Of a DNA stretch of 64,000 nucleotides, positions 9,655 to 18,388 are shown one piece after another. Every line of letters begins with the position of its first letter. Positions within the stretch are counted from its first letter, which is position 1. The translations under genes were made by a program, and so were the position numbers. Origin of the DNA: Amarolinea aalborgensis (GTDB lineage: Bacteria; Chloroflexota; Anaerolineae; SSC4; Amarolineaceae); assembly GCF_900491745.1 (NCBI RefSeq), contig NZ_UETR01000004.1, positions 248,001 through 312,000 on the forward strand. Direction: 5' to 3'. The notes under the pieces are model-generated. The model made no database searches. It had not been told where the DNA came from and was given only the letters and a program-made list of their open reading frames with translations.

Positions 9655-10827
9655 TTACGACGTACCATTCCCCAGAATTTGGCCCGTTAGTTCATAGCCG
9701 TGCGCAATGCTCTGCGCGATTTTGACTGGGTCAAAGTCGAGTGAACCATCGAAGGGATCGAACGTTGGCTCAATGACGGTCAAGTTGACTGGCTGACGGT
9801 TGAGGACAGGGCGTTCTTGCAGGGTGCGCACGCCGCGCATGACTGGATCATCCACGTCGCGCGTGGGCGGCATTGCCTCTTCGATGTCGCGTCCCAACGC
9901 AGCCAGACGGTTGACTTCCTGCTGAATGTGGATGTCGTTGCGTGCAATCTCGCTGGTGAAAATATCAATCGTGCGCATGATGATGGGGAAGATGCCCTTG
10001 ATCGGTCCCACCTGCGGTGTTTTCAGCGAACCGGCCAGGATCATGTAGACATGGTCTGCGCCCAGGTCGGCCGCGGCCTGCAAGGGCGTGATCTCCCGCA
10101 CGCCGCCGTCATACACCTGGTGATCACGCGCCGCCGCCAACGGATGACGCGGCTCCATGAACACCGGCTGCACGCTGGAAGCCAGGATTGCTTCCGTGAG
10201 ATCGGGATGATTCTGATCCATGAGCACCAGCTCGCCGGTCTGAAAATCCACGCCGGTCACGCGCAGCTCAATGCCAGAGGTAACGACCTTGCTGACATCC
10301 AGGTACTGCAAGATTTTGGCTTTGAGGGGATCAGTGACAAAGAGCGATTCACCCCCCAGGGCGCCGCTGAACGCCTGCACGACATCCACCACGCGGCGGC
10401 GCAGCCCGAGCAGCTGAATCACTTGCAGCAGCGCGCCAAAAATCCCCGGCGCCGCCACCCCCGTGCCGATCAAAATCGCCAGGCGCCGAATCAAGGCCTG
10501 TTCCAGCGCGCCTTGCAGCGCTTGCAAGTCATCCAGATCATTGACCTCCCGATGCGCCAAACGTCCCAGCGACTTGAATAAATCCTGGAAGGTTGGGCTC
10601 CAGGTCAGGACATCGGCGTTTTTCTGCAGCGAACGCCACAACCCTTCCAACTCCTGGATCACCGTTGGTGTGCCTTCGGCCAGCTTGGCGCCGTTCAGCG
10701 CGCCGACCGAGGTGCCGCAGACGATCTGAGGCCGAATGCCGGCTTCGTATATCCGCTTGAGCGCGCCCACCTGAAACGCGCCCTTCGACCCACCCCCACT
10801 CATCACGATGGCAATGCGTTCACTCAT
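9655..10827 (-). CDS. patatin-like phospholipase (RssA-like)
   Basis: ATG at 10827 preceded by AAGGAA; 390 residues. The oxyanion loop 'GGGSKG' (11-16), the nucleophile motif 'GTSVG' with Ser40 and 'DGG' with Asp240 form the Ser-Asp dyad of bacterial patatins, which hydrolyse acyl esters of membrane lipids. The length is greater than the usual 300 residues of RssA because of a helical insertion after the nucleophile and a longer C-terminus. There is no signal peptide, so a cytoplasmic or membrane-associated location is expected. It is divergent from the SRAP gene and stands alone. Confidence 0.88.
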   Translation of the reverse strand: MSERIAIVMSGGGSKGAFQVGALKRIYEAGIRPQIVCGTSVGALNGAKLAEGTPTVIQELEGLWRSLQKNADVLTWSPTFQDLFKSLGRLAHREVNDLDDLQALQGALEQALIRRLAILIGTGVAAPGIFGALLQVIQLLGLRRRVVDVVQAFSGALGGESLFVTDPLKAKILQYLDVSKVVTSGIELRVTGVDFQTGELVLMDQNHPDLTEAILASSVQPVFMEPRHPLAAARDHQVYDGGVREITPLQAAADLGADHVYMILAGSLKTPQVGPIKGIFPIIMRTIDIFTSEIARNDIHIQQEVNRLAALGRDIEEAMPPTRDVDDPVMRGVRTLQERPVLNRQPVNLTVIEPTFDPFDGSLDFDPVKIAQSIAHGYELTGQILGNGTS

Positions 10828-11014
10828 GGTCTGGTTCCTTTCATCTACTACGCAAATGACCGCTGCCGAATTCTAGCAGAGCAAACTACCGCTGTCAATC
10901 ATGATCGAAAGCGACCAGGAACGCCAACTGTAGTCAAAAACCGAATGGGCAGCCATACAGGGCCATTTCCACACTAGGGAACTGCTGGAATGCGGCTCGG
11001 TCCAAACGCACGTC

Positions 11015-11043
11015 TTGCCATCTCCGTCAAACCGTCGTACAAT
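11015..11043 (+). promoter_or_regulatory. sigma70-type promoter of the SRAP gene
   Basis: TTGCCA at 11015-11020 and TACAAT at 11038-11043 are separated by 17 bases. The expected start of transcription is near 11050, about 58 bases before the SRAP start codon, so the hairpin at 11055-11075 would lie in the leader. Confidence 0.6.
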
Positions 11044-11054
11044 CCCAGGAGCCG

Positions 11055-11075
11055 CGGGTTTCTGCAAGAAACCCG
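11055..11075. repeat. short GAAACCCG-family hairpin
   Basis: CGGGTTTCT and AGAAACCCG form a perfect 9-bp stem around a 3-base loop. It is one of four members of a small hairpin family in the window (the others near 17.6, 34.2 and 50.2 kb) and lies in the expected leader of the SRAP gene. Confidence 0.6.
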
Positions 11076-11107
11076 ACTTCTCCAAAACTTTCCCCCAGGA
11101 GTATGCC

Positions 11108-11770
11108 ATGTGCGGACGTTTTACTCTTTTCGCATCTCCAGAAACGATTCAGGCTGAATTCGACCTGCCCGCGGTTCCCGTCAACCTGGCCCCGCGCTAC
11201 AATATCGCGCCCACGCAAGCGGTGGCGGTTATCGCCAACCACACCGAGCGCCGGCTGGAGTTGTTTCAATGGGGTCTGATTCCTTCGTGGGCCAAAGACC
11301 CGAGCATCGGCAGCCGCATGATCAACGCGCGCGCCGAAACCCTGGCCGAGAAGCCCTCTTTTCGCACCGCCCTGCGCAAGCGGCGCTGTCTGATCCTGGC
11401 CGACGGTTTTTACGAGTGGCGCAAGGACGGCGGCGGCAAGACCCCATTTTTCATCCATCTGCGTTCAGGCCAGCCGTTTGCCTTGGCCGGCCTCTGGGAA
11501 GTCTGGCAGACTCCCGACGGTGTGGCGTTGCCTACGTGCACCATCATCACCACCGGGCCGAACAGCCTGGTCGCAGCGCTGCACGATCGCATGCCCGTCA
11601 TCTTGGCGCCGGATGCCTACGAGCGCTGGCTTGACCCTGAACCGCAAGCGCCTGCCGACCTGGCGCCGCTGCTGGTGTCGTATCCGGCCGACGCGATGAA
11701 TCTGTACGCCGTCTCGCGCGCCGTCAATTCGCCAACCAACGACAGCCCGGTCTGCATTGAGCCGGTGTAG
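11108..11770 (+). CDS. SRAP-family abasic-site processing protein (YedK/HMCES-like)
   Basis: ATG at 11108 with CAGGAG upstream; 220 residues. The protein must begin here because the family's catalytic Cys is residue 2 ('MCGRF'), exposed after Met removal. It forms a covalent thiazolidine link with abasic sites in single-stranded DNA. Other active-site residues are present: Asn73 and Glu77 in 'INARAET', Glu103 in 'GFYEW', and His159 in 'LHDRMPVIL'. The length matches YedK. It acts in DNA damage tolerance in the cytoplasm. It has its own promoter at 11015-11043 and no functional neighbours. Confidence 0.95.
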   Translation: MCGRFTLFASPETIQAEFDLPAVPVNLAPRYNIAPTQAVAVIANHTERRLELFQWGLIPSWAKDPSIGSRMINARAETLAEKPSFRTALRKRRCLILADGFYEWRKDGGGKTPFFIHLRSGQPFALAGLWEVWQTPDGVALPTCTIITTGPNSLVAALHDRMPVILAPDAYERWLDPEPQAPADLAPLLVSYPADAMNLYAVSRAVNSPTNDSPVCIEPV

Positions 11771-11800
11771 CGAGCGTTTATCATTTTATCATCATATCGC

Positions 11801-11829
11801 TTGCTTTTTGTGATGGCATGTCCTATAAT
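11801..11829 (+). promoter_or_regulatory. sigma70-type promoter before the 12.0 kb small-protein gene
   Basis: TTGCTT at 11801-11806 and a consensus TATAAT at 11824-11829 with a 17-base spacer. It would produce a leader of about 180 bases containing the palindrome at 11892-11951. Confidence 0.65.
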
Positions 11830-11891
11830 AATCACATACTTGCGTGGGCGCGGCTGTCTAGGGCAGTTATCTGCCACGAATGCAAGAAATT

Positions 11892-11951
11892 CTCACGCAA
11901 AGCCACAAAGACACGAAGGAATTGGTTTGCGTCTCTGTGCCTTTGTGTGAG
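11892..11951. repeat. imperfect palindrome of the 'CGCAAAG..CACAAAGACACG' type
   Basis: Two arms of about 26 bases (CTCACGCAAAGCCACAAAG... and its imperfect complement ending ...CCTTTGTGTGAG) flank a short loop. Similar degenerate palindromes are scattered in many bacterial genomes; here it lies in a predicted leader. Confidence 0.55.
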
Positions 11952-12019
11952 TCATTGGGTTCTGGCTTGTCTGAGTAAAGAAGCCGGAATAGATCATATG
12001 CACGAAGGAGAAAAATGCT

Positions 12020-12370
12020 ATGCCTGACAACAACAGTTTGCGTGATCAGTTTGGCTCACGCGAGAAGTCGTCGGCTCAATCATCCGGCGACGCCGGTGAT
12101 TTGGGCGGAGCCTTTGGCTCGCGCAGCGCTGCCGATGATCAGCCGCAGCAGCCGGCCGCTGTGCCCGCACAGCCGGAGCGGCCCGTGAGTTCAGTGCCTG
12201 CGTCGCCGCCGCTCACCGCACAGGCCCCGGCCGACGATCAAGCCCCGAAGAAGCGCTACTACGCGCCCAATGAAGTGATGGCCAAGAAGGGTTGCATCGG
12301 CTGCGGCGGCATGGCGCTCGCCATTCCGCTCCTGCTTGGCGTTGTGGGCCTCGCGGCCCGCCTTCGCTAA
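12020..12370 (+). CDS. small Ala/Pro-rich protein with C-terminal membrane helix
   Basis: ATG at 12020 with GAAGGAG upstream; 116 residues. The first 80 residues are low-complexity (Ser, Gln, Ala, Pro). A basic patch 'KKRYYAPNEVMAKK' precedes 'GCIGCGG' and one hydrophobic segment near the C-terminus (about 95-113). No family was recognised. The C-terminal membrane segment with a cytoplasmic-looking tail resembles a tail anchor. It precedes a GlsB-like gene by 35 bases and may be co-transcribed with it from the promoter at 11801. Confidence 0.65.
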   Translation: MPDNNSLRDQFGSREKSSAQSSGDAGDLGGAFGSRSAADDQPQQPAAVPAQPERPVSSVPASPPLTAQAPADDQAPKKRYYAPNEVMAKKGCIGCGGMALAIPLLLGVVGLAARLR

Positions 12371-12405
12371 CCCCTGTAGACCTGCGCGCGAGAGGAGGGA
12401 TCCTT

Positions 12406-12666
12406 ATGTTGTGTGGTTGGATTGGTGCACTGCTTGTCACCATCGTGATTGTGGCTGTCGTTGAAATGATCTCGAAGACCCAGCTGCCCTACGGCTGGTT
12501 GGGCAACATTGTGGTTGGTTTCATCGGCGGGATCATCGGCCAGCTGGTCCTGGGCCAGTGGGGGTTGTCGCTCTACGGTGTCTATGTCATTCAGACTTTC
12601 ATTGGCGCGCTCGTTTTCATCCTGGCCGCCAAGTGGGTCATGGGACGCATGGCCGTTCGCCGCTAG
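12406..12666 (+). CDS. GlsB/YeaQ/YmgE-family membrane protein
   Basis: ATG at 12406 preceded by AGAGGAGG; 86 residues. Three hydrophobic segments and the Gly-rich core 'GIIGQLVLG' followed by 'IGALVFILAAKWVMGR' match the family also called transglycosylase-associated proteins, which are induced by stress in several bacteria but have no known enzyme activity. Longer in-frame starts run into the previous gene and lack a binding site. It lies before an ECF sigma factor gene, which fits a role in envelope stress by context only. Confidence 0.82.
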   Translation: MLCGWIGALLVTIVIVAVVEMISKTQLPYGWLGNIVVGFIGGIIGQLVLGQWGLSLYGVYVIQTFIGALVFILAAKWVMGRMAVRR

Positions 12667-12777
12667 GAACCATAGCCTGCAAATCAAGCGACCGCCCGGT
12701 GCTGCGTTTGACCGCGGCGCCCGGTGGTCGTTTGATGTGACAATGCGCCCACACGGGTTCACAGAGCTGAGGGCTGA

Positions 12778-13434
12778 ATGCCTGATTTCATCAATGATAT
12801 GCAGCTTGTCGAGGCCTTGCGCGCCGGCGACGAAGCGGCTTTCAGCTACCTGCTCGATCACTACCACAACGCCCTGATACGGACGGCGCTCCTGTACGTT
12901 TCCAGTCGTGCAGTCGCCGAGGAAGTGGTGCAGGAAACCTGGCTCGGCGTGCTGCAAGGGATTCAACGCTTCGAAGGGCGGTCGTCGCTGAAGACCTGGC
13001 TCTTCCGTATCTTGATGAACCGCGCGCAGACCCGCGGCCAGCGTGAGCACCGTTCCATTCCCTTCTCCAATTTTGCGTTTACCGACAGTGAGGCCGATGA
13101 TCCTGCGGTCGAGCCGGAGCGCTTTCTGCCTGCGTCCCACGCGCGCTGGCCCGGTCACTGGCTGCAGCCGCCGCGCACGTGGGACGAAATTCCTGAAGAA
13201 CGCTTTCTATCCCAAGAGCTGCGCGCTGTCCTTCTCCAGGCCATTGACCAGCTGCCTCCACAGCAGCGCCAGGTGATCTCCTTGCGTGACATCGAAGGAT
13301 GGAGCGCCGATGAAGTCTGTAACGCGTTGAACCTCAGTGAGACCAATCAACGTGTGCTGCTCCATCGCGCCCGTTCCAAAGCCCGTCACGCGCTGGAGCA
13401 ATACCTGGGAGGAACGAGGGGGGATCGAAGTTGA
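12778..13434 (+). CDS. ECF-type RNA polymerase sigma factor
   Basis: ATG at 12778; 218 residues. Region 2 runs from about 10 to 80 with 'AEEVVQETWLGVLQGIQRFEG' features and 'LKTWLFRILMNRAQ'. Region 4 is at about 145-205 with 'LPPQQRQVISLRDIEGWSADEVCNALNLSE' features of the helix-turn-helix that reads the -35 element. The linker between regions is longer than usual and Pro-rich. The stop codon overlaps the TTG start of the anti-sigma gene (TTGA), showing translational coupling and the usual sigma/anti-sigma pair. The target regulon is not visible. Confidence 0.92.
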   Translation: MPDFINDMQLVEALRAGDEAAFSYLLDHYHNALIRTALLYVSSRAVAEEVVQETWLGVLQGIQRFEGRSSLKTWLFRILMNRAQTRGQREHRSIPFSNFAFTDSEADDPAVEPERFLPASHARWPGHWLQPPRTWDEIPEERFLSQELRAVLLQAIDQLPPQQRQVISLRDIEGWSADEVCNALNLSETNQRVLLHRARSKARHALEQYLGGTRGDRS

Positions 13435-13721
13435 AGACACTGGCCATGGCCGCCCATGAATTGACCTGTCAGGAATTGGTTGAACTGGTGACTGACTATT
13501 TGGAAGGCGCGCTGTCGCCGTCTGACCAGGCGCGCTTTCAAGCCCATTTAGCGATATGTCGTCATTGTACGGCTTACCTGGCGCAGATGCAGCGCACGAT
13601 TCAGGTGTTGGGCAGACTGACGGAGGCTTCCCTGGAGCCGTCCGCCAGGGATGAGCTTTTGCAGCTCTTTCGCCGCTGGAAGCAGCAGCCGTTACTGCCT
13701 GGCAACGGCGCCGCGCGCTGA
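13431..13721 (+). CDS. anti-sigma factor with zinc-finger (zf-HC2) domain
   Basis: TTG at 13431 follows GAGGGGGG and overlaps the sigma stop codon; an ATG at 13446 is the alternative. The product has 96 residues. The N-terminal motif 'CQELVELVTDYLEG' followed by 'HLAICRHC' is the HxxxCxxC anti-sigma zinc site that binds ECF sigma factors. No transmembrane helix is visible, so it would act as a soluble anti-sigma factor. It is coupled to the sigma gene. Confidence 0.85.
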   Translation: MKTLAMAAHELTCQELVELVTDYLEGALSPSDQARFQAHLAICRHCTAYLAQMQRTIQVLGRLTEASLEPSARDELLQLFRRWKQQPLLPGNGAAR

Positions 13722-13757
13722 AGATTTCCGTCATGAAATAAAATAGAGGCTCTATCT

Positions 13758-15221
13758 ATGAACAATTCGCTGCCCACGACGCTCGTGATCTTTGGCGCCT
13801 CCGGTGACTTGACTGAGCGCAAGTTGATTCCGGCGCTCTACAGCCAGTTCCGCAAAACGCGGCTGCCCGCTGGTCTGCGCATTGTCGGCTTCGCCCGCCG
13901 TCCGTGGAACGACGATGATTTTCGGGCGCATCTGCTGGAAGGCATGCACAGCTACGAGCCTGAGGCCTATGATGAGGGAACCTGGCAGAGCTTCGTGGCC
14001 AGCGTGTCGTACTGCCAGGGCAATCTTGACAGCGAGGCCGATTATGCGACCCTGAACCAGGCCCTGAACGAGCTTGAGGGTGGACCTGCAAACCGCCTTT
14101 ACTACCTGGCAACCGCGCCAGAGTATTACATCCCTGCGGTCACGCACCTGGGCGCCATTCACATGGCCGAAGAGACCGACGCCTGGCGGCGCATTGTCAT
14201 CGAGAAACCCTTTGGTCATGACCTGGCTTCAGCCAAACAGTTGAATGATGTGCTGCACTCGGTCTTTCGTGAGGAGCAGGTCTACCGCATTGATCATTAC
14301 CTGGGCAAAGAGACAGCGCAGAACATCCTTTTCTTCCGTTTCGCCAACACCATCTTTGAGCCGCTGTGGAACCGCAACTACATTGACAACGTGCAAATCA
14401 CAGTGGCCGAAAGCGTGGATGTGGGGCATCGGGCCGGCTACTATGACGAGGCTGGTGTGCTGCGCGACATGTTCCAGAACCATCTGCTGCAGCTACTAAC
14501 GCTGATTGGGATGGAACCGCCGGCTTCGTTCAACGCGGATGCCGTGCGCAACGAGAAGGTGAAGGTGCTGGCTGCCGTGCGGCCGATCTCGCGCGAGAAC
14601 GTGGCCAGCCGCACGGTGCGCGGCCAATACCGCACCTACCGCGACGCGCCAGGTGTGGCCCGCGCCTCGCAGACGCCCACGTACGCTGCGCTCCAGTTGT
14701 ACATTGACAACTGGCGTTGGCAGGGCGTGCCGTTCTACCTGCGTTCGGGCAAGGTGCTGCCAGAGAAAGTGTCGGAGATCATTATTCAGTTCCAGCGGCC
14801 GCCGCATCTCATGTTCAATTTTCCGGCGGAACGCGTGCTGCACTCCAACCTGCTCTCGATCAGCTTGCAGCCCAACGAAGGCATGCACCTGCGCTTCGAG
14901 GCCAAGGTGCCGGACTCCGTGCAGGAAACGCGTCCCGTGGACATGGAGTTCTATTTTCGCTCCTCGTTTGGCAACGGTCCGCTGCCGGACGCGTATGAGC
15001 GCCTGCTGCTCGATGCCCTGGCCGGCGACGCCTCGCTGTTCACCCGCAGCGACGAAATCGAGCAGGCCTGGCGCTTGATTGATCCGATCATTGCGGCCTG
15101 GGCCTCGCCGCAGGCGCCGCCGCTGAGCTTCTACGAAGCCGGCACCTGGGGGCCGGCCGAGGCGGATGCGTTCATGGCCCGCGACGGCCGCCAGTGGCGT
15201 TCGACTTTTGGGGCCGCCTGA
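13758..15221 (+). CDS. zwf: glucose-6-phosphate 1-dehydrogenase
   Basis: ATG at 13758 with AGAGG upstream; 487 residues, normal for the family. The enzyme oxidises glucose 6-phosphate to 6-phosphogluconolactone with NADP+ or NAD+. The dinucleotide fold starts with 'GASGDLTERK' (13-22). The substrate motif 'RIDHYLGKE' is at 177-185, with Asp179, His180 and Lys184 as substrate-binding residues. 'YLRSGKVL' and 'FYFRSSFG' are further family blocks. It is the first gene of a pentose-phosphate operon with rpiA 25 bases downstream and pgl after it. Confidence 0.97.
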   Translation: MNNSLPTTLVIFGASGDLTERKLIPALYSQFRKTRLPAGLRIVGFARRPWNDDDFRAHLLEGMHSYEPEAYDEGTWQSFVASVSYCQGNLDSEADYATLNQALNELEGGPANRLYYLATAPEYYIPAVTHLGAIHMAEETDAWRRIVIEKPFGHDLASAKQLNDVLHSVFREEQVYRIDHYLGKETAQNILFFRFANTIFEPLWNRNYIDNVQITVAESVDVGHRAGYYDEAGVLRDMFQNHLLQLLTLIGMEPPASFNADAVRNEKVKVLAAVRPISRENVASRTVRGQYRTYRDAPGVARASQTPTYAALQLYIDNWRWQGVPFYLRSGKVLPEKVSEIIIQFQRPPHLMFNFPAERVLHSNLLSISLQPNEGMHLRFEAKVPDSVQETRPVDMEFYFRSSFGNGPLPDAYERLLLDALAGDASLFTRSDEIEQAWRLIDPIIAAWASPQAPPLSFYEAGTWGPAEADAFMARDGRQWRSTFGAA

Positions 15222-15246
15222 TGATCAGCAGGAGGTGATTCAAGCG

Positions 15247-15969
15247 ATGGATGTAGCACAACTCAAACAACAGGCAGCCGAGAGGGCCGTGGATTTCGTG
15301 GAGTCAGGCATGGTCGTAGGCCTGGGGGTTGGCAGCACGGCGATCTTTGCTGTTCGCCGCCTGGCCGAACGCCTGCGCCAGGGAGACCTGCGTGACATTG
15401 TCGGCGTTCCCTGCTCCCTGGCGACGGCCGCCGAGGCTGAACGCCTGGGGATACCGCTGACCACCCTGGATGAGCGCCCCGTGGTTGATGTGACCATTGA
15501 CGGCGCGGATGAGGTGGATCCCGCGTTCAACCTGATCAAGGGCGGAGGCGGGGCGCTGCTGCGAGAAAAAATCGTGGCCCAGGCCAGTCGTCGTGAAATC
15601 ATCGTCGTAGACGCCAGCAAGCTCTCGCCAGCCCTGGGCACGAACTTTGCTTTGCCAGTGGAAGTGACGCCATTTGGCGCCGGCGCGCAGGTGCGTTACC
15701 TGGAGCAGTTGGGCGCGCAGGTGACGGTGCGCCGCAATCCACAGGGCGAGTTGTACTATACCGACCAGGGCAACCTGATCCTCGACTGCGCCTTTGGCCC
15801 GATCGCTCAGCCTGCCCATCTGTCCGGTCTGTTGGCTGCGCGTGCAGGCATCGTGGAGCATGGGCTGTTCATCGGCCTGGCCACCGATCTGATCGTTGCT
15901 GGCGCCGACGGCCTTCGCATCAGCGCGCGGCCCGATCAGCCTCTGCACAACCAGGTGCGTGATGACTAA
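15247..15969 (+). CDS. rpiA: ribose-5-phosphate isomerase A
   Basis: ATG at 15247 with CAGGAGGTG upstream; 240 residues. It interconverts ribose 5-phosphate and ribulose 5-phosphate. Family blocks are 'GLGVGSTA' (phosphate loop), 'TIDGADEVDP' with catalytic Asp residues, 'LIKGGGGALLREKI' and 'DASKLSPALG'. An upstream in-frame start at 15166 lies inside zwf and is not used. The end overlaps the pgl start by 8 bases, so the two are translationally coupled. Confidence 0.97.
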   Translation: MDVAQLKQQAAERAVDFVESGMVVGLGVGSTAIFAVRRLAERLRQGDLRDIVGVPCSLATAAEAERLGIPLTTLDERPVVDVTIDGADEVDPAFNLIKGGGGALLREKIVAQASRREIIVVDASKLSPALGTNFALPVEVTPFGAGAQVRYLEQLGAQVTVRRNPQGELYYTDQGNLILDCAFGPIAQPAHLSGLLAARAGIVEHGLFIGLATDLIVAGADGLRISARPDQPLHNQVRDD

Positions 15970-16765
15970 CGCTGAGCCGGCGCACTTTTTGGTATTCCCC
16001 ACCATCGAGGAAATGAGCGCCGCGGCCGCGGCCGCGATCGTAAGCCTGATCAATCAAACCGTGGCTGAAGCCGGTCTTTTTACCCTCGTTCTCAGCGGCG
16101 GCAGCACCCCGCAGCGGCTGTACCGTCATTTGGCCGAACACTACGCCCGCCGCCTGCCCTGGGAACAGATTCATCTTTTCTGGGGTGATGAACGCTGTGT
16201 GCCCTCCATGCACCCCGATAGCAATTTTCATATGGCGTTCGATGCGCTCATCTCGGCGGTGCGCATTCCCTACGAAAACGTTCATCGGATCAGCGGTGAA
16301 AATGTGGCTGATGAGAAGGATGCGGCCGCGCTGGCAGTCGCCTATGAACAGGAATTACGCCGTTTTGCACACAAAGTCGGGTTGGGGTCAACGTTGGCAT
16401 TCGACTTGCTCCTGCTGGGCATGGGCGAGGACGGACATACCGCCTCGTTATTTCCAGGTTCTCCAGTGTTGAATGAAACGCAGCATTGGGTGGCGGCGGC
16501 GCAGGCGCCGGCAACGTACAGCGTGACTCACCGCGTCACTATGACGCTGCCGCTGATCAATCAGGCCCGGCGTGTATTCCTGTTGGCGACCGGCGCCGCC
16601 AAACGTCCGCTGATTCAGATGATTCAGCAAGACGCCGACCAGGCTGCGCGCATCTACCCCGTGGCGCGAGTGAAGCCCATGCACCCACCTACCTGGTTTC
16701 TCGATGAGGCGGCTGCGCCCTCGGCCGCATATGCACCCCGCGATCACACGTCCGAAGGTAACTAA
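15962..16765 (+). CDS. pgl: 6-phosphogluconolactonase
   Basis: ATG at 15962, overlapping rpiA; 267 residues. It hydrolyses the lactone made by glucose-6-phosphate dehydrogenase. The family's blocks are present: 'LVLSGGSTPQRLYRHL', 'FWGDERCVP', and 'LLGMGEDGHTASLFPG'. The order zwf-rpiA-pgl puts three steps of the oxidative pentose-phosphate branch in one transcript; 6-phosphogluconate dehydrogenase is not in the window. Confidence 0.96.
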   Translation: MTNAEPAHFLVFPTIEEMSAAAAAAIVSLINQTVAEAGLFTLVLSGGSTPQRLYRHLAEHYARRLPWEQIHLFWGDERCVPSMHPDSNFHMAFDALISAVRIPYENVHRISGENVADEKDAAALAVAYEQELRRFAHKVGLGSTLAFDLLLLGMGEDGHTASLFPGSPVLNETQHWVAAAQAPATYSVTHRVTMTLPLINQARRVFLLATGAAKRPLIQMIQQDADQAARIYPVARVKPMHPPTWFLDEAAAPSAAYAPRDHTSEGN

Positions 16766-16766
16766 C

Positions 16767-17561
16767 ATGACAGAAGAGCTGATTCTGACCCGCCAGGGTG
16801 AGCATACCGTTGAGATCATTCTGAATCGCGCGGACAAACGTAACGCCCTGAATTGGGCAATGCTGAGGGCGCTGCCGGTCGCAGTGGCCCAAGCGCGCCG
16901 GACCGCCGGTGTGCGCGCCATCCTTGTGCGCGGCAGCGGCAAGGGCTTTTCCGCGGGCATTGACCTCAACGCTTTTCTTGAACTATCAACCGCCTATGGC
17001 CCGGACTGGCAACGTCACATGCGCGAGATTACAGAGGAATTCCAGGCGCTGCTGAACAGCCTGGCGCAGGTCGAACTGCCTACCATTGCCGTCATGCACG
17101 GTTTCGCCCTGGGCTTGGGGTTAGAACTCGCCCTGGCCTGCGATCTGCGCATTGCAGCGGCCGGCACGCAGATGGGGCTGCCAGAAACCCGTCTGGGTAT
17201 TGTGCCGGATGTCGGCGGTTCGACGCGCTTGGCGCAGGTGGTAGGTTTGGCGCGGGCGAAGGAGCTGATATTCACGGGCCGTCAAATTGATGCTGCGCAA
17301 GCCGAAAGCTGGGGTCTGGTCAATCGCGTGGCGCCCGTGGATCTCCTTGAGGCAGAGGTCAACGGATTGGTTGAGGAGATTGTCCAGTGCGCGCCGTTGG
17401 CCGTGGGCATGTCGAAGCGGTTGTTGAACGGCATGTACGACACACCGCGCGGTCTGGCCCTGGAAGGTTGGGCGCAGAGTCAACTGATCGCCACACAGGA
17501 TTTTGGCGAAGGCGTGCAGGCCATGCTGCAGCGCCGCCCGGCTCAGTTCAAGGGCAAGTGA
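16767..17561 (+). CDS. enoyl-CoA hydratase/isomerase family protein
   Basis: ATG at 16767, one base after pgl, with GAAGG upstream; 264 residues. The crotonase fold is clear: 'NRADKRNALNWAM', 'GKGFSAGIDL' (first oxyanion-hole region), 'MHGFALGLGLELALACDLRIA', and 'GLPETRLGIVPDVGGSTRL' (second, with the Glu of hydratases in 'PETRLG'). The C-terminus 'EGVQAMLQRRPAQFKGK' is typical. Substrate is not predictable. It is likely co-transcribed with the pentose-phosphate genes, an unusual partner for them. Confidence 0.9.
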   Translation: MTEELILTRQGEHTVEIILNRADKRNALNWAMLRALPVAVAQARRTAGVRAILVRGSGKGFSAGIDLNAFLELSTAYGPDWQRHMREITEEFQALLNSLAQVELPTIAVMHGFALGLGLELALACDLRIAAAGTQMGLPETRLGIVPDVGGSTRLAQVVGLARAKELIFTGRQIDAAQAESWGLVNRVAPVDLLEAEVNGLVEEIVQCAPLAVGMSKRLLNGMYDTPRGLALEGWAQSQLIATQDFGEGVQAMLQRRPAQFKGK

Positions 17562-17572
17562 GGCGCATCACG

Positions 17573-17605
17573 AACCCGACTTCTATCAGAAGTCGGGTTT
17601 CTTAC
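17573..17605. terminator. hairpin terminator between convergent genes (GAAACCCG family)
   Basis: AACCCGACTTCT at 17573-17584 and AGAAGTCGGGTT at 17588-17599 make a perfect 12-bp stem with a 3-base loop, followed by TTCTT. It is placed to stop the pgl operon and, on the other strand, the regulator gene. Confidence 0.8.
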
Positions 17606-18255
17606 GCGCCGGTTAGGCAGTAGCCGCTGCCGCGGACAGTGATCAGCAGCTTTGGTGATCCCGGCGTTTCTTCGATCTTCTCACGCAGCCAGCGGATGTG
17701 GACGTCCAGCGTGCGCGTGTCGCCCAGGTAGGCTGTGTCCCACACCCGTTCCATCAGTTCTCGCCGCGTAATCGTCTCGTTTGGGCGGCGCATGAACATT
17801 TCAAGCAGGAGGCTCTGTTTGGGCGTGAGGTGATGCTCCTGCTCGCCAATCCACAGGTGGCGACTCACGATGTCGAGTTTCAGTGGGCTGGCAATCAGGA
17901 TATGCGTACTGCGTTTTTGCTTGGCTGCAGGCATACACTGCAGAACATGCCGCGCGAGGATCGGAGCGTCCACCAACTCATCCATCATATCGGCCAGCGG
18001 CCAGGCCGCGGCCATGATGCCGATCAGCCCGGCTTCGGGCGCCAGCAAACGCACGCGCTCCACAAATCGGCGCGTCACCAGGCGCGTGGCAGCGCCATCC
18101 AACAGGAGAAAGTCCGGATGGTGGTCTTGGATGGTGGAATAGGCGTTTGACTGCGAATTGGCGTGAACGACCTGGATCTTGTGAGCGGTCAAAATTCGCC
18201 ACACCGCGGCCAGAGAGTCGCTTCGCTTCGCAACCACCAGCAGAATGATCGCCAT
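17602..18255 (-). CDS. OmpR-family winged-helix regulator with degenerate receiver domain
   Basis: ATG at 18255 with AAAGGT upstream; 217 residues. Residues 1-115 have the receiver length and an Asp in 'FLLLDG', but the N-terminal acidic pair (replaced by 'AKRSDS') and the conserved Lys near the end are missing, so phosphorylation is doubtful. Residues 125-217 are an OmpR/PhoB-type DNA-binding domain ('LTPKQSLLLEMFMRRPNE', 'RRELMERVWD', 'TRTLDVHIRWLREKIE', 'VRGSGYCL'). No histidine kinase is adjacent. It diverges from the peptide-binding lipoprotein gene. Confidence 0.88.
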   Translation of the reverse strand: MAIILLVVAKRSDSLAAVWRILTAHKIQVVHANSQSNAYSTIQDHHPDFLLLDGAATRLVTRRFVERVRLLAPEAGLIGIMAAAWPLADMMDELVDAPILARHVLQCMPAAKQKRSTHILIASPLKLDIVSRHLWIGEQEHHLTPKQSLLLEMFMRRPNETITRRELMERVWDTAYLGDTRTLDVHIRWLREKIEETPGSPKLLITVRGSGYCLTGA

Positions 18256-18307
18256 GCTTACCTTTCGTTGGTCATCATGCGGCCTGCAGCCGAAACAAGC
18301 ACGCGTC

Positions 18308-18336
18308 ATTATACACGATCCCGCAATGACCGGCAA
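18308..18336 (-). promoter_or_regulatory. sigma70-type promoter of the regulator gene
   Basis: On the minus strand TTGCCG (18336-18331) and TATAAT (18313-18308) are 17 bases apart, about 50 bases before the regulator's ATG. Confidence 0.65.
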
Positions 18337-18388
18337 TGTCATTGACGCCGCTGCAGGCTGTGCTGTTGCGCCCCGCGACGCGGCTAAC

